Part shown: positions 1 through 7,797 of the stretch, in pieces | How positions within the stretch are numbered: the stretch's first letter is position 1 | Layout of the letters: the number at the start of each line of letters is the position of its first letter | NCBI RefSeq assembly: GCF_000828055.2 | Contig: NZ_CP010523.2 | Coordinates: 2,542,001 to 2,606,000 of the forward strand | DNA: 64,000 nt | Source: Klebsiella variicola | GTDB lineage: Bacteria > Pseudomonadota > Gammaproteobacteria > Enterobacterales > Enterobacteriaceae | Reading direction: 5' to 3' | The notes under the pieces: model-generated | Seen by the model: only the letters and a program-made list of their open reading frames with translations | What the model was told of the DNA's origin: nothing | The model's database searches: none | Position numbers and translations under genes: made by a program

Positions 1-420
1 CGCCTGCGGAACGTACACCTGTGTCGGCGCGCCATCTTTCATTTGCGGGCCCCAGTACGCCAGTTTGGCCGCTTTGGTGGCTTCAATATGTTTGACGACC
101 TCCGGCGTGGCGACCACTTCCGCCTGCGGGAAGGCTTTCATCAGCGGTTCAAGACCAAAATAGAAATCCGGATCGCCAGAGGTGATCACAATCCGCGTGA
201 GCGGCTTGCCGTTTTTCTTGATCATGTCTACCAGCTTTTCGCCGTCTTTGACGCTGAACTGCGCGTCAAACAGCACTGCTTCGTGTGGGCCGGAAACGAG
301 AGTGGAGTTAACGGCAAAGATGCCCTTTTCCTGCGGATTGTAGGTTTGCAGCGTCAGAGGCGCCGCGAAGATCGAACCGCTGAACAGGGCGGTGGCAACA
401 GCAAGAGCAGATAATTTCAT
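1..420 (-). CDS. MBL-fold metallo-hydrolase-like protein (partial)
   Basis: The start codon (418-420) and the first 140 residues are inside the window; the C-terminus lies beyond base 1. Residues 1-19 form a signal peptide (Lys-2, hydrophobic core, cleavage near FAA), so the protein is probably periplasmic. The following sequence follows the beta-strand pattern of a metallo-beta-lactamase fold. Where family members have HxHxDH, this protein reads SGDPDFYFG (about residues 81-89): only the Asp is kept and the zinc histidines are gone. It is divergent from the LysR gene at 532 and may be its target. Substrate unknown; catalysis by the usual zinc mechanism looks doubtful, though the missing C-terminus could alter that view. 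Confidence 0.75.
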   Translation of the reverse strand, partial: MKLSALAVATALFSGSIFAAPLTLQTYNPQEKGIFAVNSTLVSGPHEAVLFDAQFSVKDGEKLVDMIKKNGKPLTRIVITSGDPDFYFGLEPLMKAFPQAEVVATPEVVKHIEATKAAKLAYWGPQMKDGAPTQVYVPQA

Positions 421-531
421 GATGTGTTCTCAGTAACAGGTGAATGCGTTCCATTGTACGGATTTCGCTATTTGATAGAATTCCTGAAATAAGAGATGCT
501 GAGTTTCATAAATCGTGCAGATGAAGGGGGC

Positions 532-1428
532 ATGATGGACAGGGTGATTGCTGCGCAGGTGTACCTGCGCATCTGCGAGCTGGGAAGTCTCAGCGCCGCG
601 GCGCGGGCGCTGGGGATGTCGCGTCCGATGGTCAGTCGCTATCTGGAGCAGATGGAGAACTGGGCTGGCGCCCGGCTGATCCATCGTTCCACCCGCCGGC
701 TGACCCTGACGCCGGCGGGGGAAAAAGTGTTGCTTAAGACCCGCGGGTTAACGCGGATCGCCGATGAAATCGCCGGCGAGCGCCAGCGGGCCGACCCCAG
801 CGGCACGCTGCGCGTCGCCTGCGCGCACTTCACGGCAATGCAGCTGATCTCTCCGCTGCTGCCGGACTTCCTCGCTCGCTATCCGCAGCTGCGCCTGGAG
901 CTGGATATCAATAACCATCCGGTCAGCCTGATCGGCGAGCGCATCGACGTGGCCATTCGCATTACCGACAACCCCGAGCCCGGGGCGATCGCTCGCCGCC
1001 TCGGGCTGTGTCGTTCGCTCCTCTGTGCCGCACCGCGCTGGCTCCAGCAGCATGGCCCGCTGGCGACGCTTGACGATCTGCAACAGCATAACTGTCTGTT
1101 ATACAGCCACTTTGCCGGCCAGCGCTGGCAGTTCAGCGATGCGCAGGGGCAGGAGGCGTCGGTGGCGGTGAGCGGCAATCTGAGCGCGGGGATCTCTTCT
1201 CTGCTGCTGGAGGCGGCGGTCGCCGGGTGCGGCATTGCGATGCTCCCCGAACTGGAGGCGCGGAGCGCGTTGGCCAGCGGGGCGCTGGAGGTGGTGCTCC
1301 CTGACTGGACGCCGAAGGCGCTGAGCGTCTATGGCATCTATCTTTCCCGCGACTATCAGCCCGATGGGCTACCGCTGTTTCTGGATGCGCTGCAGCGACG
1401 TCTGGGGGAGATTGCCGCCGTGGCCTGA
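532..1428 (+). CDS. LysR-family transcriptional regulator
   Basis: About 298 residues, the normal LysR length. The N-terminal 60 residues form the winged helix-turn-helix (LGSLSAAARALGMSRPMVSRYLEQ), followed by a periplasmic-binding-like effector domain (LRLELDINN, GCGIAMLPE). A purine-rich GAAGGGGG at 523-530 sits just before two consecutive ATGs at 532 and 535; 535 has the better spacing, and the in-frame ATG at 496 lacks a site. It is divergent from the metallo-hydrolase-like gene, with a 111-bp shared promoter region, so it probably controls that gene. Effector unknown. Confidence 0.88.
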   Translation: MMDRVIAAQVYLRICELGSLSAAARALGMSRPMVSRYLEQMENWAGARLIHRSTRRLTLTPAGEKVLLKTRGLTRIADEIAGERQRADPSGTLRVACAHFTAMQLISPLLPDFLARYPQLRLELDINNHPVSLIGERIDVAIRITDNPEPGAIARRLGLCRSLLCAAPRWLQQHGPLATLDDLQQHNCLLYSHFAGQRWQFSDAQGQEASVAVSGNLSAGISSLLLEAAVAGCGIAMLPELEARSALASGALEVVLPDWTPKALSVYGIYLSRDYQPDGLPLFLDALQRRLGEIAAVA

Positions 1429-1453
1429 ACATGAGTGTTGCATTCAGCGGCAA

Positions 1454-1480
1454 CACCGGCGGGCGGTGGCCCTGCCGGTG
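1454..1480 (+). terminator. hairpin after the LysR gene
   Basis: Arms CACCGGC (1454-1460) and GCCGGTG (1474-1480) can pair around a 13-nt loop between the convergent LysR and ymjA genes. There is no T-run, so termination is uncertain. Confidence 0.3.
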
Positions 1481-1495
1481 AGCTGACGATGAGAC

Positions 1496-1741
1496 TTACT
1501 CGTTGCCCCATTGATTAAGGAAGTTGGCAATATCGTCAATTCGGCGTTCATCAATGGCCGCTTCGCGGGCCATCTCCTGCTGCGCCTCTTCATCGATCTC
1601 TTCGTTATTCATCAGCCGCTCAATCAGCAGTTGAAAATAGCGTGCCAGCGCATCGCGTTCCGTCTCTTTAACCGGGGAGGCCGCTTCGGTCTCGTACTCG
1701 TCCACGATGTCATAAAATTTCAGGGGGATCTCATTACTCAT
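1496..1741 (-). CDS. ymjA: DUF2543 family protein YmjA
   Basis: An 81-residue acidic soluble protein. The opening [12 protein letters not shown], the central [18 protein letters not shown] and the end NFLNQWGNE match my memory of E. coli YmjA almost residue for residue, and the length is the same. No signal peptide or membrane segment. Function is not established in the family. It lies alone between the LysR gene and a short-chain dehydrogenase on the same strand, separated from the latter by a terminator. Confidence 0.85.
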   Translation of the reverse strand: MSNEIPLKFYDIVDEYETEAASPVKETERDALARYFQLLIERLMNNEEIDEEAQQEMAREAAIDERRIDDIANFLNQWGNE

Positions 1742-1818
1742 CAGTTGTCCTCAGGGTCAGCGCACAGCGGCGGGCGGATATCATAGCATGCAGCCGGCTA
1801 AACACGCTGCGGGAGAGG

Positions 1819-1849
1819 AAAAATCGCCACGCAGGGGCTGCGCGGCGAT
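1819..1849 (-). terminator. rho-independent terminator of the SDR gene
   Basis: On the minus strand a 12-bp stem with one mismatch (ATCGCCACGCAG / CTGCGCGGCGAT, 1823-1849) and a 3-nt loop is followed directly by five T residues. It lies 58 bp beyond the stop of the dehydrogenase gene and before ymjA, so the two are separate transcription units. Confidence 0.75.
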
Positions 1850-1907
1850 CGTGTTGGGGAGGGACCGGCATAACGCCGGCCCGCTTATCGGCCCGGAGGC
1901 GACGGAT

Positions 1908-2822
1908 TTAGACCACGCCGTCCCCGCCGTCAGAACACCACACCTGACCGGAGGTATAGGAGCAGGCGTCTGATGCCAGGGTGACGTACAGCGGGGCGAT
2001 CTCGACCGGCTGCCCCGGGCGGCCCATCGGTGTGTCTTTGCCGAACTGTTTCACTTTCTCGTCCGGCTGGCCGCCGCTGGATTGCAGCACCGTCCAGTAT
2101 GGGCCTGGCGCCACGGCGTTGACGCGAATGCCTCGTTTCGCCACCTGCTTGGCCAGCGATTTGGTAAAGATCGCCAGACAGGCTTTGGTCTGGGCATAAT
2201 CGAGCAGGATTGGGCTGGGTTTATAGGCCTGCACCGAGGTGGTATTGATGATTGCGCTCCCGGCCTGGAGATGGGGCAGCGCCGCGCGAGTGATCCAGAA
2301 CGGCGCGTAGACATTGGTTTTAAAGGTGGCGTCAAAGTCTTCGGTGGTGAGCTCCTCGAGCGTCTCGCAGTATTGCTGACGTCCGGCGTTATTGACCAGG
2401 ATGCTCAGGCCTCCCAGTTGTTCCACCGCGTCGGCCACCAGCGACTGACAGAAGGACTCGGAGCGAATATCCCCCGGCAGGGCCACTGCCGTGCGACCTT
2501 CGGCTTTGATCAGCGCGATGACTTCATCGGCATCCTCTTGCTCCTCCGGCAGATAGCTTATGGCGACATCGGCCCCTTCGCGGGCAAAGGCGATCGCCAC
2601 CGCGCGGCCAATGCCGGAGTCGCCGCCGGTAATTAACGCTTTCTTACCCGCCAGCCGCCCGGTGCCGGTGTAGCTGGTTTCTCCGTGGTCCGGTGACGAC
2701 TCCATCTCCGCATCCAGACCCGGCGGGGTTTGTTCTTGCTCCGGGAACTCCGGACGGGGAGCCGTCTCTTCTGGCAACATGGAGGTGGGTAATTTTTTCA
2801 TTGGCGGTTTTTCATCTTGCAT
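1908..2822 (-). CDS. SDR family oxidoreductase, YghA-like
   Basis: A 304-residue NAD(P)-dependent short-chain dehydrogenase with a charged proline-rich N-terminal extension of about 55 residues. The nucleotide-binding motif TGGDSGIG is at 65-72, NNAG near 145, and the catalytic Ser196, Tyr209 and Lys213 (DYAQTK) are intact, as is APGPYWT. The extension and motifs resemble E. coli YghA and Bacillus general-stress dehydrogenases. GAAGGAG is 6 nt before the ATG at 2822, which decides that start over the ATG at 2828. Substrate unknown; company with yciG suggests stationary-phase expression (inference). Confidence 0.85.
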   Translation of the reverse strand: MQDEKPPMKKLPTSMLPEETAPRPEFPEQEQTPPGLDAEMESSPDHGETSYTGTGRLAGKKALITGGDSGIGRAVAIAFAREGADVAISYLPEEQEDADEVIALIKAEGRTAVALPGDIRSESFCQSLVADAVEQLGGLSILVNNAGRQQYCETLEELTTEDFDATFKTNVYAPFWITRAALPHLQAGSAIINTTSVQAYKPSPILLDYAQTKACLAIFTKSLAKQVAKRGIRVNAVAPGPYWTVLQSSGGQPDEKVKQFGKDTPMGRPGQPVEIAPLYVTLASDACSYTSGQVWCSDGGDGVV

Positions 2823-3100
2823 AGTCATCTCCTTCAGACAGAACGGGCCAGACCTAAGGATAGGTCAGCTTCACCCCAGGCCAGGCAGCGCGAGAGGATC
2901 ATCTCTCTTGTTTAACAGGCAAAATAGGGGCTTTATTTGACTTTAACCGGCTGATCCTTGGCGGATTTCGTTGTATGTCGCTGCGTTATTATTGGTGGTG
3001 TTAAATTAGGATTATTCCATTCTTAATTTGCGGCTCGGGGCTATTTTACCGGGCGGGCTGAATGACGGTATGCTTTTTTAAAGGCGAAGGGGTGTGCATT
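2823..3100. other. A+T-rich intergenic region before the small ORF
   Basis: This divergent region must hold the promoter of the SDR gene to the left and possibly of the small ORF and yciG to the right. I see no hairpin, repeat or ORF with a convincing ribosome-binding site in it. Confidence 0.4.
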
Positions 3101-3184
3101 GTGAAAAAAATAGTTTTTTGCACCTATGGATGGTTGATGAACTACTTCATTGTGAGTATTTTTATGACGGTGGTGTCTGGCTGA
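3101..3184 (+). CDS. possible 27-residue hydrophobic small protein
   Basis: A GTG-started ORF encoding 27 residues: a short basic start (MKKI), a hydrophobic stretch rich in Phe, Ile, Val and Trp that would span a membrane once, and a stop after SG. GAAGGGG at about 3086-3092 is placed 8 nt before the GTG. It lies alone in the 650-bp space between the SDR gene and yciG. No homologue is known to me. The ORF could be chance in A+T-rich DNA; the ribosome-binding site and single-span composition are the only support. Confidence 0.35.
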   Translation: MKKIVFCTYGWLMNYFIVSIFMTVVSG

Positions 3185-3476
3185 AGAAAAAAATAAATAA
3201 CATCTATCATTTTCATTTTTTTACAAAAGCGCCGAGGGGAAAAGTTTCACGATAGAAAATGGTGATAACCTAAGGCGAATAAGTGAGTTACGCAGTATTT
3301 ATTTTTATTACCGCTTCGTTATTTTCTTTTTATTTTCTATTTGATATGGATAAACACCTGGCGTTAATTTGACTCCTGCGAGCATTCCTCTAGTGTTAGA
3401 TATCGAGGGCGATGATTTGTAACAGGGTCATTTTCCATTTACCAACCGAGATCGAGTAAACCTAAAAGGTGAAATT
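3185..3476. other. yciG upstream region
   Basis: About 290 bp of A+T-rich DNA between the small ORF and yciG. It should contain the yciG promoter, which in relatives depends on the stationary-phase sigma factor; I cannot assign -10 or -35 boxes with confidence. Confidence 0.35.
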
Positions 3477-3662
3477 ATGGCAGAGCATAGAGGCGGTTCA
3501 GGTAACTTTGCAGAAGATCGTGAAAAAGCATCCGAAGCCGGGCGTAAAGGCGGACAGCACAGCGGCGGGAACTTTAAAAATGATCCTGAACGTGCATCCG
3601 AAGCCGGTAAAAAGGGTGGTAAGAACAGTCATGGCGGTGGTCGTAAAGCCGGTGACAGTTAA
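3477..3662 (+). CDS. yciG: KGG-repeat stress protein YciG
   Basis: A 61-residue hydrophilic, glycine-rich protein with two copies of the KGG stress motif: EKASEAGRKGGQHSGG and ERASEAGKKGG. The first 45 residues match E. coli YciG/YmdF nearly exactly; the tail KNSHGGGRKAGDS is variable. Such proteins are disordered and accumulate in stationary phase or under desiccation; the precise role is not known. AAAGGTGA precedes the ATG. It heads a same-strand run with the 71-residue membrane protein, yciE and the GH13 enzyme. E. coli and Salmonella have yciG-yciF-yciE; yciF is absent here. Confidence 0.92.
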   Translation: MAEHRGGSGNFAEDREKASEAGRKGGQHSGGNFKNDPERASEAGKKGGKNSHGGGRKAGDS

Positions 3663-3701
3663 TGACTGAAGCCTGAGGCGCTTTAAAAAGGGCGCCGAAA
3701 C

Positions 3702-3735
3702 AAAAACCTGTGGGCCTGCCGGTCCGCAGGTTTCT
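3702..3735 (+). terminator. terminator after yciG
   Basis: AAACCTG (3704-3710) and CAGGTTT (3727-3733), extended by inner G-C pairs, form a hairpin followed by CTGTTTAT. It probably separates yciG from the membrane-protein gene at 3866, perhaps incompletely. Confidence 0.6.
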
Positions 3736-3865
3736 GTTTATATGGGCTGGTAATAATAAATCTGGTCGGATACTCGTATTTATTTATCGGCAATACGCGA
3801 AGAGTAAATGAATCGGCAACATGCTGGTTAACGGTTAAGTATTTATAACATAGCAGGTAATAAAA

Positions 3866-4081
3866 ATGAAACTGACACCGGCATTGATTAAACGTTGCCA
3901 TCTTGTGGCCGCCGTGATGTGGGTCATTCTGGCAATACCCTCGTTAACCTGGTGGAAAAACAGCGTCCTGTGGGTCATTCTCATTAGCATCTATGCGAAT
4001 ATCGTTGGGCATTTATCCGGATATAGCGCAGCGCGAGCGGATCAGGCGGCGGAAGAGAATGAAGATCCCACATCCAAATAA
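3866..4081 (+). CDS. small two-span membrane protein
   Basis: 71 residues with two hydrophobic segments (about 12-30 and 32-50, rich in Trp, Ile and Val) and an acidic C-terminal tail (DQAAEENEDPT). GCAGGTAA lies 8 nt before the ATG. It ends 23 bp before yciE and probably shares its transcript. I do not recognise the family. Its place where relatives have yciF suggests a part in the same stress response (inference). Confidence 0.65.
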   Translation: MKLTPALIKRCHLVAAVMWVILAIPSLTWWKNSVLWVILISIYANIVGHLSGYSAARADQAAEENEDPTSK

Positions 4082-4104
4082 AGGATTGGTTATCAGAGGT
4101 ATTT

Positions 4105-4611
4105 ATGACGGATATTGAAAATTATCATAACTGGCTGCGCGATGCTCATGCGATGGAGAAACAGGCCGAAGTAATATTAATCACGGCAACCAGAAGGAGT
4201 GAAAACTATCCGCCACTGCGCACGCGTCTTGAACAACATCTCTATGAAACCCGCCGGCAATTATCGTCTCTGCAGGATATCATTGCCCGTAATCATATTT
4301 CCCGCTCCGCGCTGCAGGATGCGATGAGCCGGGTCGCCGCGTTGGGCCAGTCCATTGGGATGATGCTGCCCGGCGATGAGGTCATTAAGGTCATTATCAC
4401 GGCCTATGTTTTTGCGCAATTCGAGGTCGCCTGCTATACCGCCTTATTGACGGCGGCGAAACGGGTGGGCGACCACCATGCCATTCACGCCCTGGAGGCG
4501 ATGCTGGCGGAGGAGCGAGGCATGGCTGACTGGCTGCTTCATCATCAGCCGACGATCGTCGGGCAATTTCTGCATCGTGCCGATCTGCCTGGCGTTGAGG
4601 CCGGAAAATAA
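4105..4611 (+). CDS. yciE: ferritin-like DUF892 protein YciE
   Basis: 168 residues, exactly the length of E. coli YciE, with shared blocks YHNWLRDAHAMEKQAE, AALGQSIG and the end GVEAGK. The family folds as a four-helix ferritin-like bundle; the acidic and His residues of the helices (E19, E44, H45, E135-E136 region) are where a di-metal site would sit. Its function is unproven, though it is linked to stationary-phase stress. It is downstream of yciG and the 71-residue membrane protein and upstream of a 60-residue ORF and a GH13 enzyme. No yciF or katN is present beside it. Confidence 0.9.
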   Translation: MTDIENYHNWLRDAHAMEKQAEVILITATRRSENYPPLRTRLEQHLYETRRQLSSLQDIIARNHISRSALQDAMSRVAALGQSIGMMLPGDEVIKVIITAYVFAQFEVACYTALLTAAKRVGDHHAIHALEAMLAEERGMADWLLHHQPTIVGQFLHRADLPGVEAGK

Positions 4612-4628
4612 GCCGCCGGAGAAAAACT

Positions 4629-4811
4629 ATGGTTAAACGCCACACGATCGCGCTCCATGCTGTCGAGGAACAGGTTCCTCTGAAATTAACCGCCAGACAG
4701 CAGGCTCTGGTGGACGCGGTGGCGAATAGGGCGCCTTCAGCGGAACACGCTACCGTATCGCCTGTCGCTAAACCCCGGCCGACGGCGAGGGGCGGACGTA
4801 AACCGCGCTGA
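4629..4811 (+). CDS. hypothetical basic 60-residue protein
   Basis: 60 residues, strongly basic, with a disordered-looking C-terminal half (VAKPRPTARGGRKPR). GGAG (4617-4620) stands 8 nt before the ATG, and the gene fits between yciE (17 bp upstream) and the GH13 gene (54 bp downstream) on one strand, which supports it being translated. No recognisable domain. A nucleic-acid-binding role is possible from the charge but unsupported. Confidence 0.55.
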   Translation: MVKRHTIALHAVEEQVPLKLTARQQALVDAVANRAPSAEHATVSPVAKPRPTARGGRKPR

Positions 4812-4865
4812 ATCTGCTGGCGAGTGACGGGCCACCCGTCAGGGTGAATAAGCAAGGTGATAGTG

Positions 4866-6491
4866 ATGCAACGGGAACAGTGGTTTCACAGAGCGGTCAT
4901 TTATCAGGTTGATAGTTCACTGTTTTATGACGCTAACGGTGACGGCTACGGCGATCTCGCCGGTATTCGCCAAAAGCTACATTACATTCGCAGCCTCGGG
5001 GCGACGGTGCTCTGGCTGACGCCTTTCTATCTCACCCCTCTGCAGGATGATGGCTATGATATCAGCGACCATCTGCAGCCCGATCCGCGCTTTGGCACCA
5101 TCGCCGACGTGATTGAGCTGATTGCCCGCGCCCGGGAGCTGGGGCTGCGGGTGATTGTTGAGCTGGTTATCCAGCACACTTCCGCCCAGCACCCGTGGTT
5201 TCAGGCGGCGCGACGCGATCCCCGGTCGCCGTGGCGGCCATACTATCTTTGGGCCGACAGGCCGCCGCAGAAGGACGATCCCCCCATGTTTCCCGGCGTC
5301 GAGGAGAGCGTCTGGCGCTGGGACGAACAGGCCGGGCAATACTATCGCCACATGTTTTATCGTCATGAGCCGGATCTGAATCTTGCTCATCCGCCGGTGA
5401 TCGCTGAAATCGAAAACATCATCACCTTCTGGCTGCAGGCGGGCGTGTCAGGTTTTCGCCTCGATGCCGCGTCACATCTGGTGAAACAGGCCGGGAAGGG
5501 CGACGAGGCGCGCGGCTACCCGCTGCTGAACCATCTCCGGCAGGTCGTTCAGCGCCTCAATCCCGAGGCGATACTGCTGGGTGAAGTGGACGTTGCGGTA
5601 GAAGATTACCGCCATTACTTCGGTCACAGCGATCGGCTGCAGATGGTGCTCAATTTCTGGCTTAACAAATATCTCTACCTCAGTCTGGCGCAGCAGCGCG
5701 CCGCCCCGGTGGTAAAAGCCCTGCAGGCGATGGTGACCCCGCCGGACGGGTGCTGCTTCGTCAACTGGCTGCGTAACCATGATGAACTGGATCTCGAGGG
5801 GATCGGCGAACGCAATAAACGCCAGGTTATCCGCACCTTTGCCCCTGATAAAGCCATGTCCGTTTACCAGCGTGGCGTACGCCGGCGACTGGCGCCGATG
5901 CTGGATGGCGATACCCGGCGCATGGCGCTGGCCCATGCGATCCTGCTGGCGCTGCCCGGCGTGCCGGTGATGCGCTATGGCGACGAGATTGGCATGGGAG
6001 ACGATCTGAGCTTACCGGAGCGCTACGCAGTCAGAACGCCGATGCAGTGGTCGGCGGCGCCCAACGGCGGCTTCTCCCGGGCGGCGCGGGACGATCTGCC
6101 GGTAAAACCGATAGCCAGCGGGCGGTGGCGCTACCAGCGGATCAATGTCGAAACGGCACTGCGCCACCCCCGATCGCTGCTGAACCGGGTGCGCAACATG
6201 GTGCTGGCGCGGGCGGAATATACCGAGCCGGGCTCCATTGCTTTCACCATCCTCGCGGTGAAACCTGCTGCGGTGCTGGGCCTGTGCTATCGCAGCGAAT
6301 CGCGGGAAGTGCTGATGCTGGCGAACTGCAGCCAGCAGGCGGTAGAGGTCCTGCTCCCGCCGCTGGCCGAGGGCTACTGGAGCCCAATTCTGGAAGATAA
6401 GCTCTATCAGGATGGGCTACACGGCGGGAAAGATGCGCGGCTGGCGCTTTCCGGGTATGGGTACCGCTGGTTCAGCCGGAGCCTGGATTAA
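4866..6491 (+). CDS. GH13 alpha-amylase family, trehalose-synthase-like
   Basis: A 541-residue (beta/alpha)8 glycoside hydrolase of family 13, closest in layout to trehalose synthases, which interconvert maltose and trehalose. The nucleophile is Asp200 (GFRLDA), the acid/base Glu240 (LLGEVD) and the third carboxylate Asp306 (RNHDELD). Conserved region I reads VELVIQHTS where the family has DLVxNHTS, a double change. No maltokinase domain is fused. AAGG 8 nt upstream favours the ATG at 4866 over GTGs at 4857 and 4863. It closes the yciG/yciE run, suggesting osmoprotectant metabolism in stationary phase (inference). Its stop overlaps that of the convergent SDR gene in a shared TTAA. Confidence 0.83.
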   Translation: MQREQWFHRAVIYQVDSSLFYDANGDGYGDLAGIRQKLHYIRSLGATVLWLTPFYLTPLQDDGYDISDHLQPDPRFGTIADVIELIARARELGLRVIVELVIQHTSAQHPWFQAARRDPRSPWRPYYLWADRPPQKDDPPMFPGVEESVWRWDEQAGQYYRHMFYRHEPDLNLAHPPVIAEIENIITFWLQAGVSGFRLDAASHLVKQAGKGDEARGYPLLNHLRQVVQRLNPEAILLGEVDVAVEDYRHYFGHSDRLQMVLNFWLNKYLYLSLAQQRAAPVVKALQAMVTPPDGCCFVNWLRNHDELDLEGIGERNKRQVIRTFAPDKAMSVYQRGVRRRLAPMLDGDTRRMALAHAILLALPGVPVMRYGDEIGMGDDLSLPERYAVRTPMQWSAAPNGGFSRAARDDLPVKPIASGRWRYQRINVETALRHPRSLLNRVRNMVLARAEYTEPGSIAFTILAVKPAAVLGLCYRSESREVLMLANCSQQAVEVLLPPLAEGYWSPILEDKLYQDGLHGGKDARLALSGYGYRWFSRSLD

Positions 6492-7483
6492 CGACGTTTC
6501 CCGGAACGACGGAACAACGCCCGCAGGGCCATCGTCGCCACCGCTACCCCGACGCCGGCAGCCACTTTTCCCGGGAGATCGGCGCTGATGGTCACCGCTT
6601 TACGCCGTGCGCCATCGTTAAAGGGGCCGTGTCCGGGGTGATTGCCGCGTACCGGCGTGAACAGGTCGTCCTGATGCTCTGCCGGCTTCGGCTGGCCGGT
6701 AAACTGTCCCTCCCACGCCTTTTTCACCATCAGACGATCGAGCAGGCGAGGAAAGAAGACCTGGCCGAGGATCGACTGGATGGTGCTTTTCCCGACCCAC
6801 AGTTCGTTGACCGGACGCTGGATGACGCTATAGATAGCCTCGGCGGCGACTTCTGGCTGATAGACCGGCGGCACCGGCTGCATGGCCTGATCCATTTTAT
6901 TCCGCGCCCAGCCAAACTGGGCGGTGTTCATCCCCGGCAGCTGGACCATGGTCAACTGGATGTGGCTTTTCTCGTGCATCAGTTCGGTACGCACGGCATC
7001 GGTAAAGCCGCGGATCGCCGCCTTGGCTCCACAGTAGGCCGATTGCAGGGGAATCGACCGCCAGGCCAGCGCCGAGCCGGCCTGAATAATCACTCCCCGA
7101 TCCCGGGGCGCCATCACCTCCAGCGCCGCACGGGTGCCGTTGACATAGCCGAGATAGGTCACCTCCGTCACCCGGCGAAATTCCTCCTCGCTCATCTGAC
7201 GAAAGGGGGCCAGCACGGTGGTCATGGCGTTGTTGATCCAAACGTCTATCGCGCCAAGTGTGGCTTCCACCTCGGCGGCGGCGCGCTGCAGCGCCCCGGC
7301 ATCGGCGACGTCGGCGCTAATGGCCAGCGTTTTAATGCCAAACCGTTCGCAGGCCTGCTGGGCTTCCTGCAGACCCGTCTCATCTCGGGCAATCAGCGCC
7401 ACGTGGTATCCTGCGCGAGCGAAACGCAGCGCGGTGGCTTTGCCCGCCCCCGCGGTTCCCCCGGTAATTACCATCACAGACAT
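6488..7483 (-). CDS. SDR family oxidoreductase with C-terminal anchor
   Basis: 331 residues. The cofactor motif TGGTAGAG is at 7-14 and the catalytic set Ser137, Tyr150, Lys154 (YCGAK) is present; NNAM replaces the usual NNAG. After the roughly 250-residue catalytic domain comes a polar linker and a hydrophobic stretch near 307-325 (VAAGVGVAVATMAL) with a basic end (RRSGKRR), which looks like a tail anchor in the inner membrane. Substrate unknown. The last bases overlap the GH13 stop, so transcripts of the two convergent genes will overlap. Confidence 0.83.
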   Translation of the reverse strand: MSVMVITGGTAGAGKATALRFARAGYHVALIARDETGLQEAQQACERFGIKTLAISADVADAGALQRAAAEVEATLGAIDVWINNAMTTVLAPFRQMSEEEFRRVTEVTYLGYVNGTRAALEVMAPRDRGVIIQAGSALAWRSIPLQSAYCGAKAAIRGFTDAVRTELMHEKSHIQLTMVQLPGMNTAQFGWARNKMDQAMQPVPPVYQPEVAAEAIYSVIQRPVNELWVGKSTIQSILGQVFFPRLLDRLMVKKAWEGQFTGQPKPAEHQDDLFTPVRGNHPGHGPFNDGARRKAVTISADLPGKVAAGVGVAVATMALRALFRRSGKRR

Positions 7484-7693
7484 AGAGACCTCATTTTTTT
7501 TGGCTAGCGCAATATTAACTGCACAGATCGGTTAATTATTCCTCACAAATGACAATGACGAGGTGGGAAATATCCTGGAATATACGCAGTGTGAATCAGA
7601 CGACATATCCGGATGATGCTGGCTGGATCGTGCCTGCATCGGCGAGGACGTTCTATAATCTGTTAGAACCCTGTCAACCCGCGAGGAGGAAAA

Positions 7694-7789
7694 ATGGTGA
7701 CATTAAACATGCTTAGCGTTGAAAAAGAAGAGGATGACGCCACCCGCGCCCCCGAATCAGGTGATAAACAACCGGAGCGCGATAAATAA
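7694..7789 (+). CDS. possible 31-residue charged small protein
   Basis: The ATG is preceded by GAGGAGGAAAA, the strongest ribosome-binding site in this region, with about 6 nt spacing. The 31-residue product has a short hydrophobic start (MVTLNML) and then a highly charged, disordered tail rich in Glu, Asp and Lys, ending PERDK. It ends 8 bp from the convergent stop of the DUF421 gene. Too short for ordinary gene finders. No homologue is known to me. Confidence 0.5.
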   Translation: MVTLNMLSVEKEEDDATRAPESGDKQPERDK

Positions 7790-7797
7790 AATTGAGA

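Noticed and set aside
43-414. 123-residue plus-strand ORF at the left edge
   Set aside because: Shadow of the metallo-hydrolase-like gene, which has a signal peptide and a fold-level match.
3469-3669. 66-residue ORF in another frame over yciG
   Set aside because: Same bases as yciG, whose frame is confirmed by family identity.
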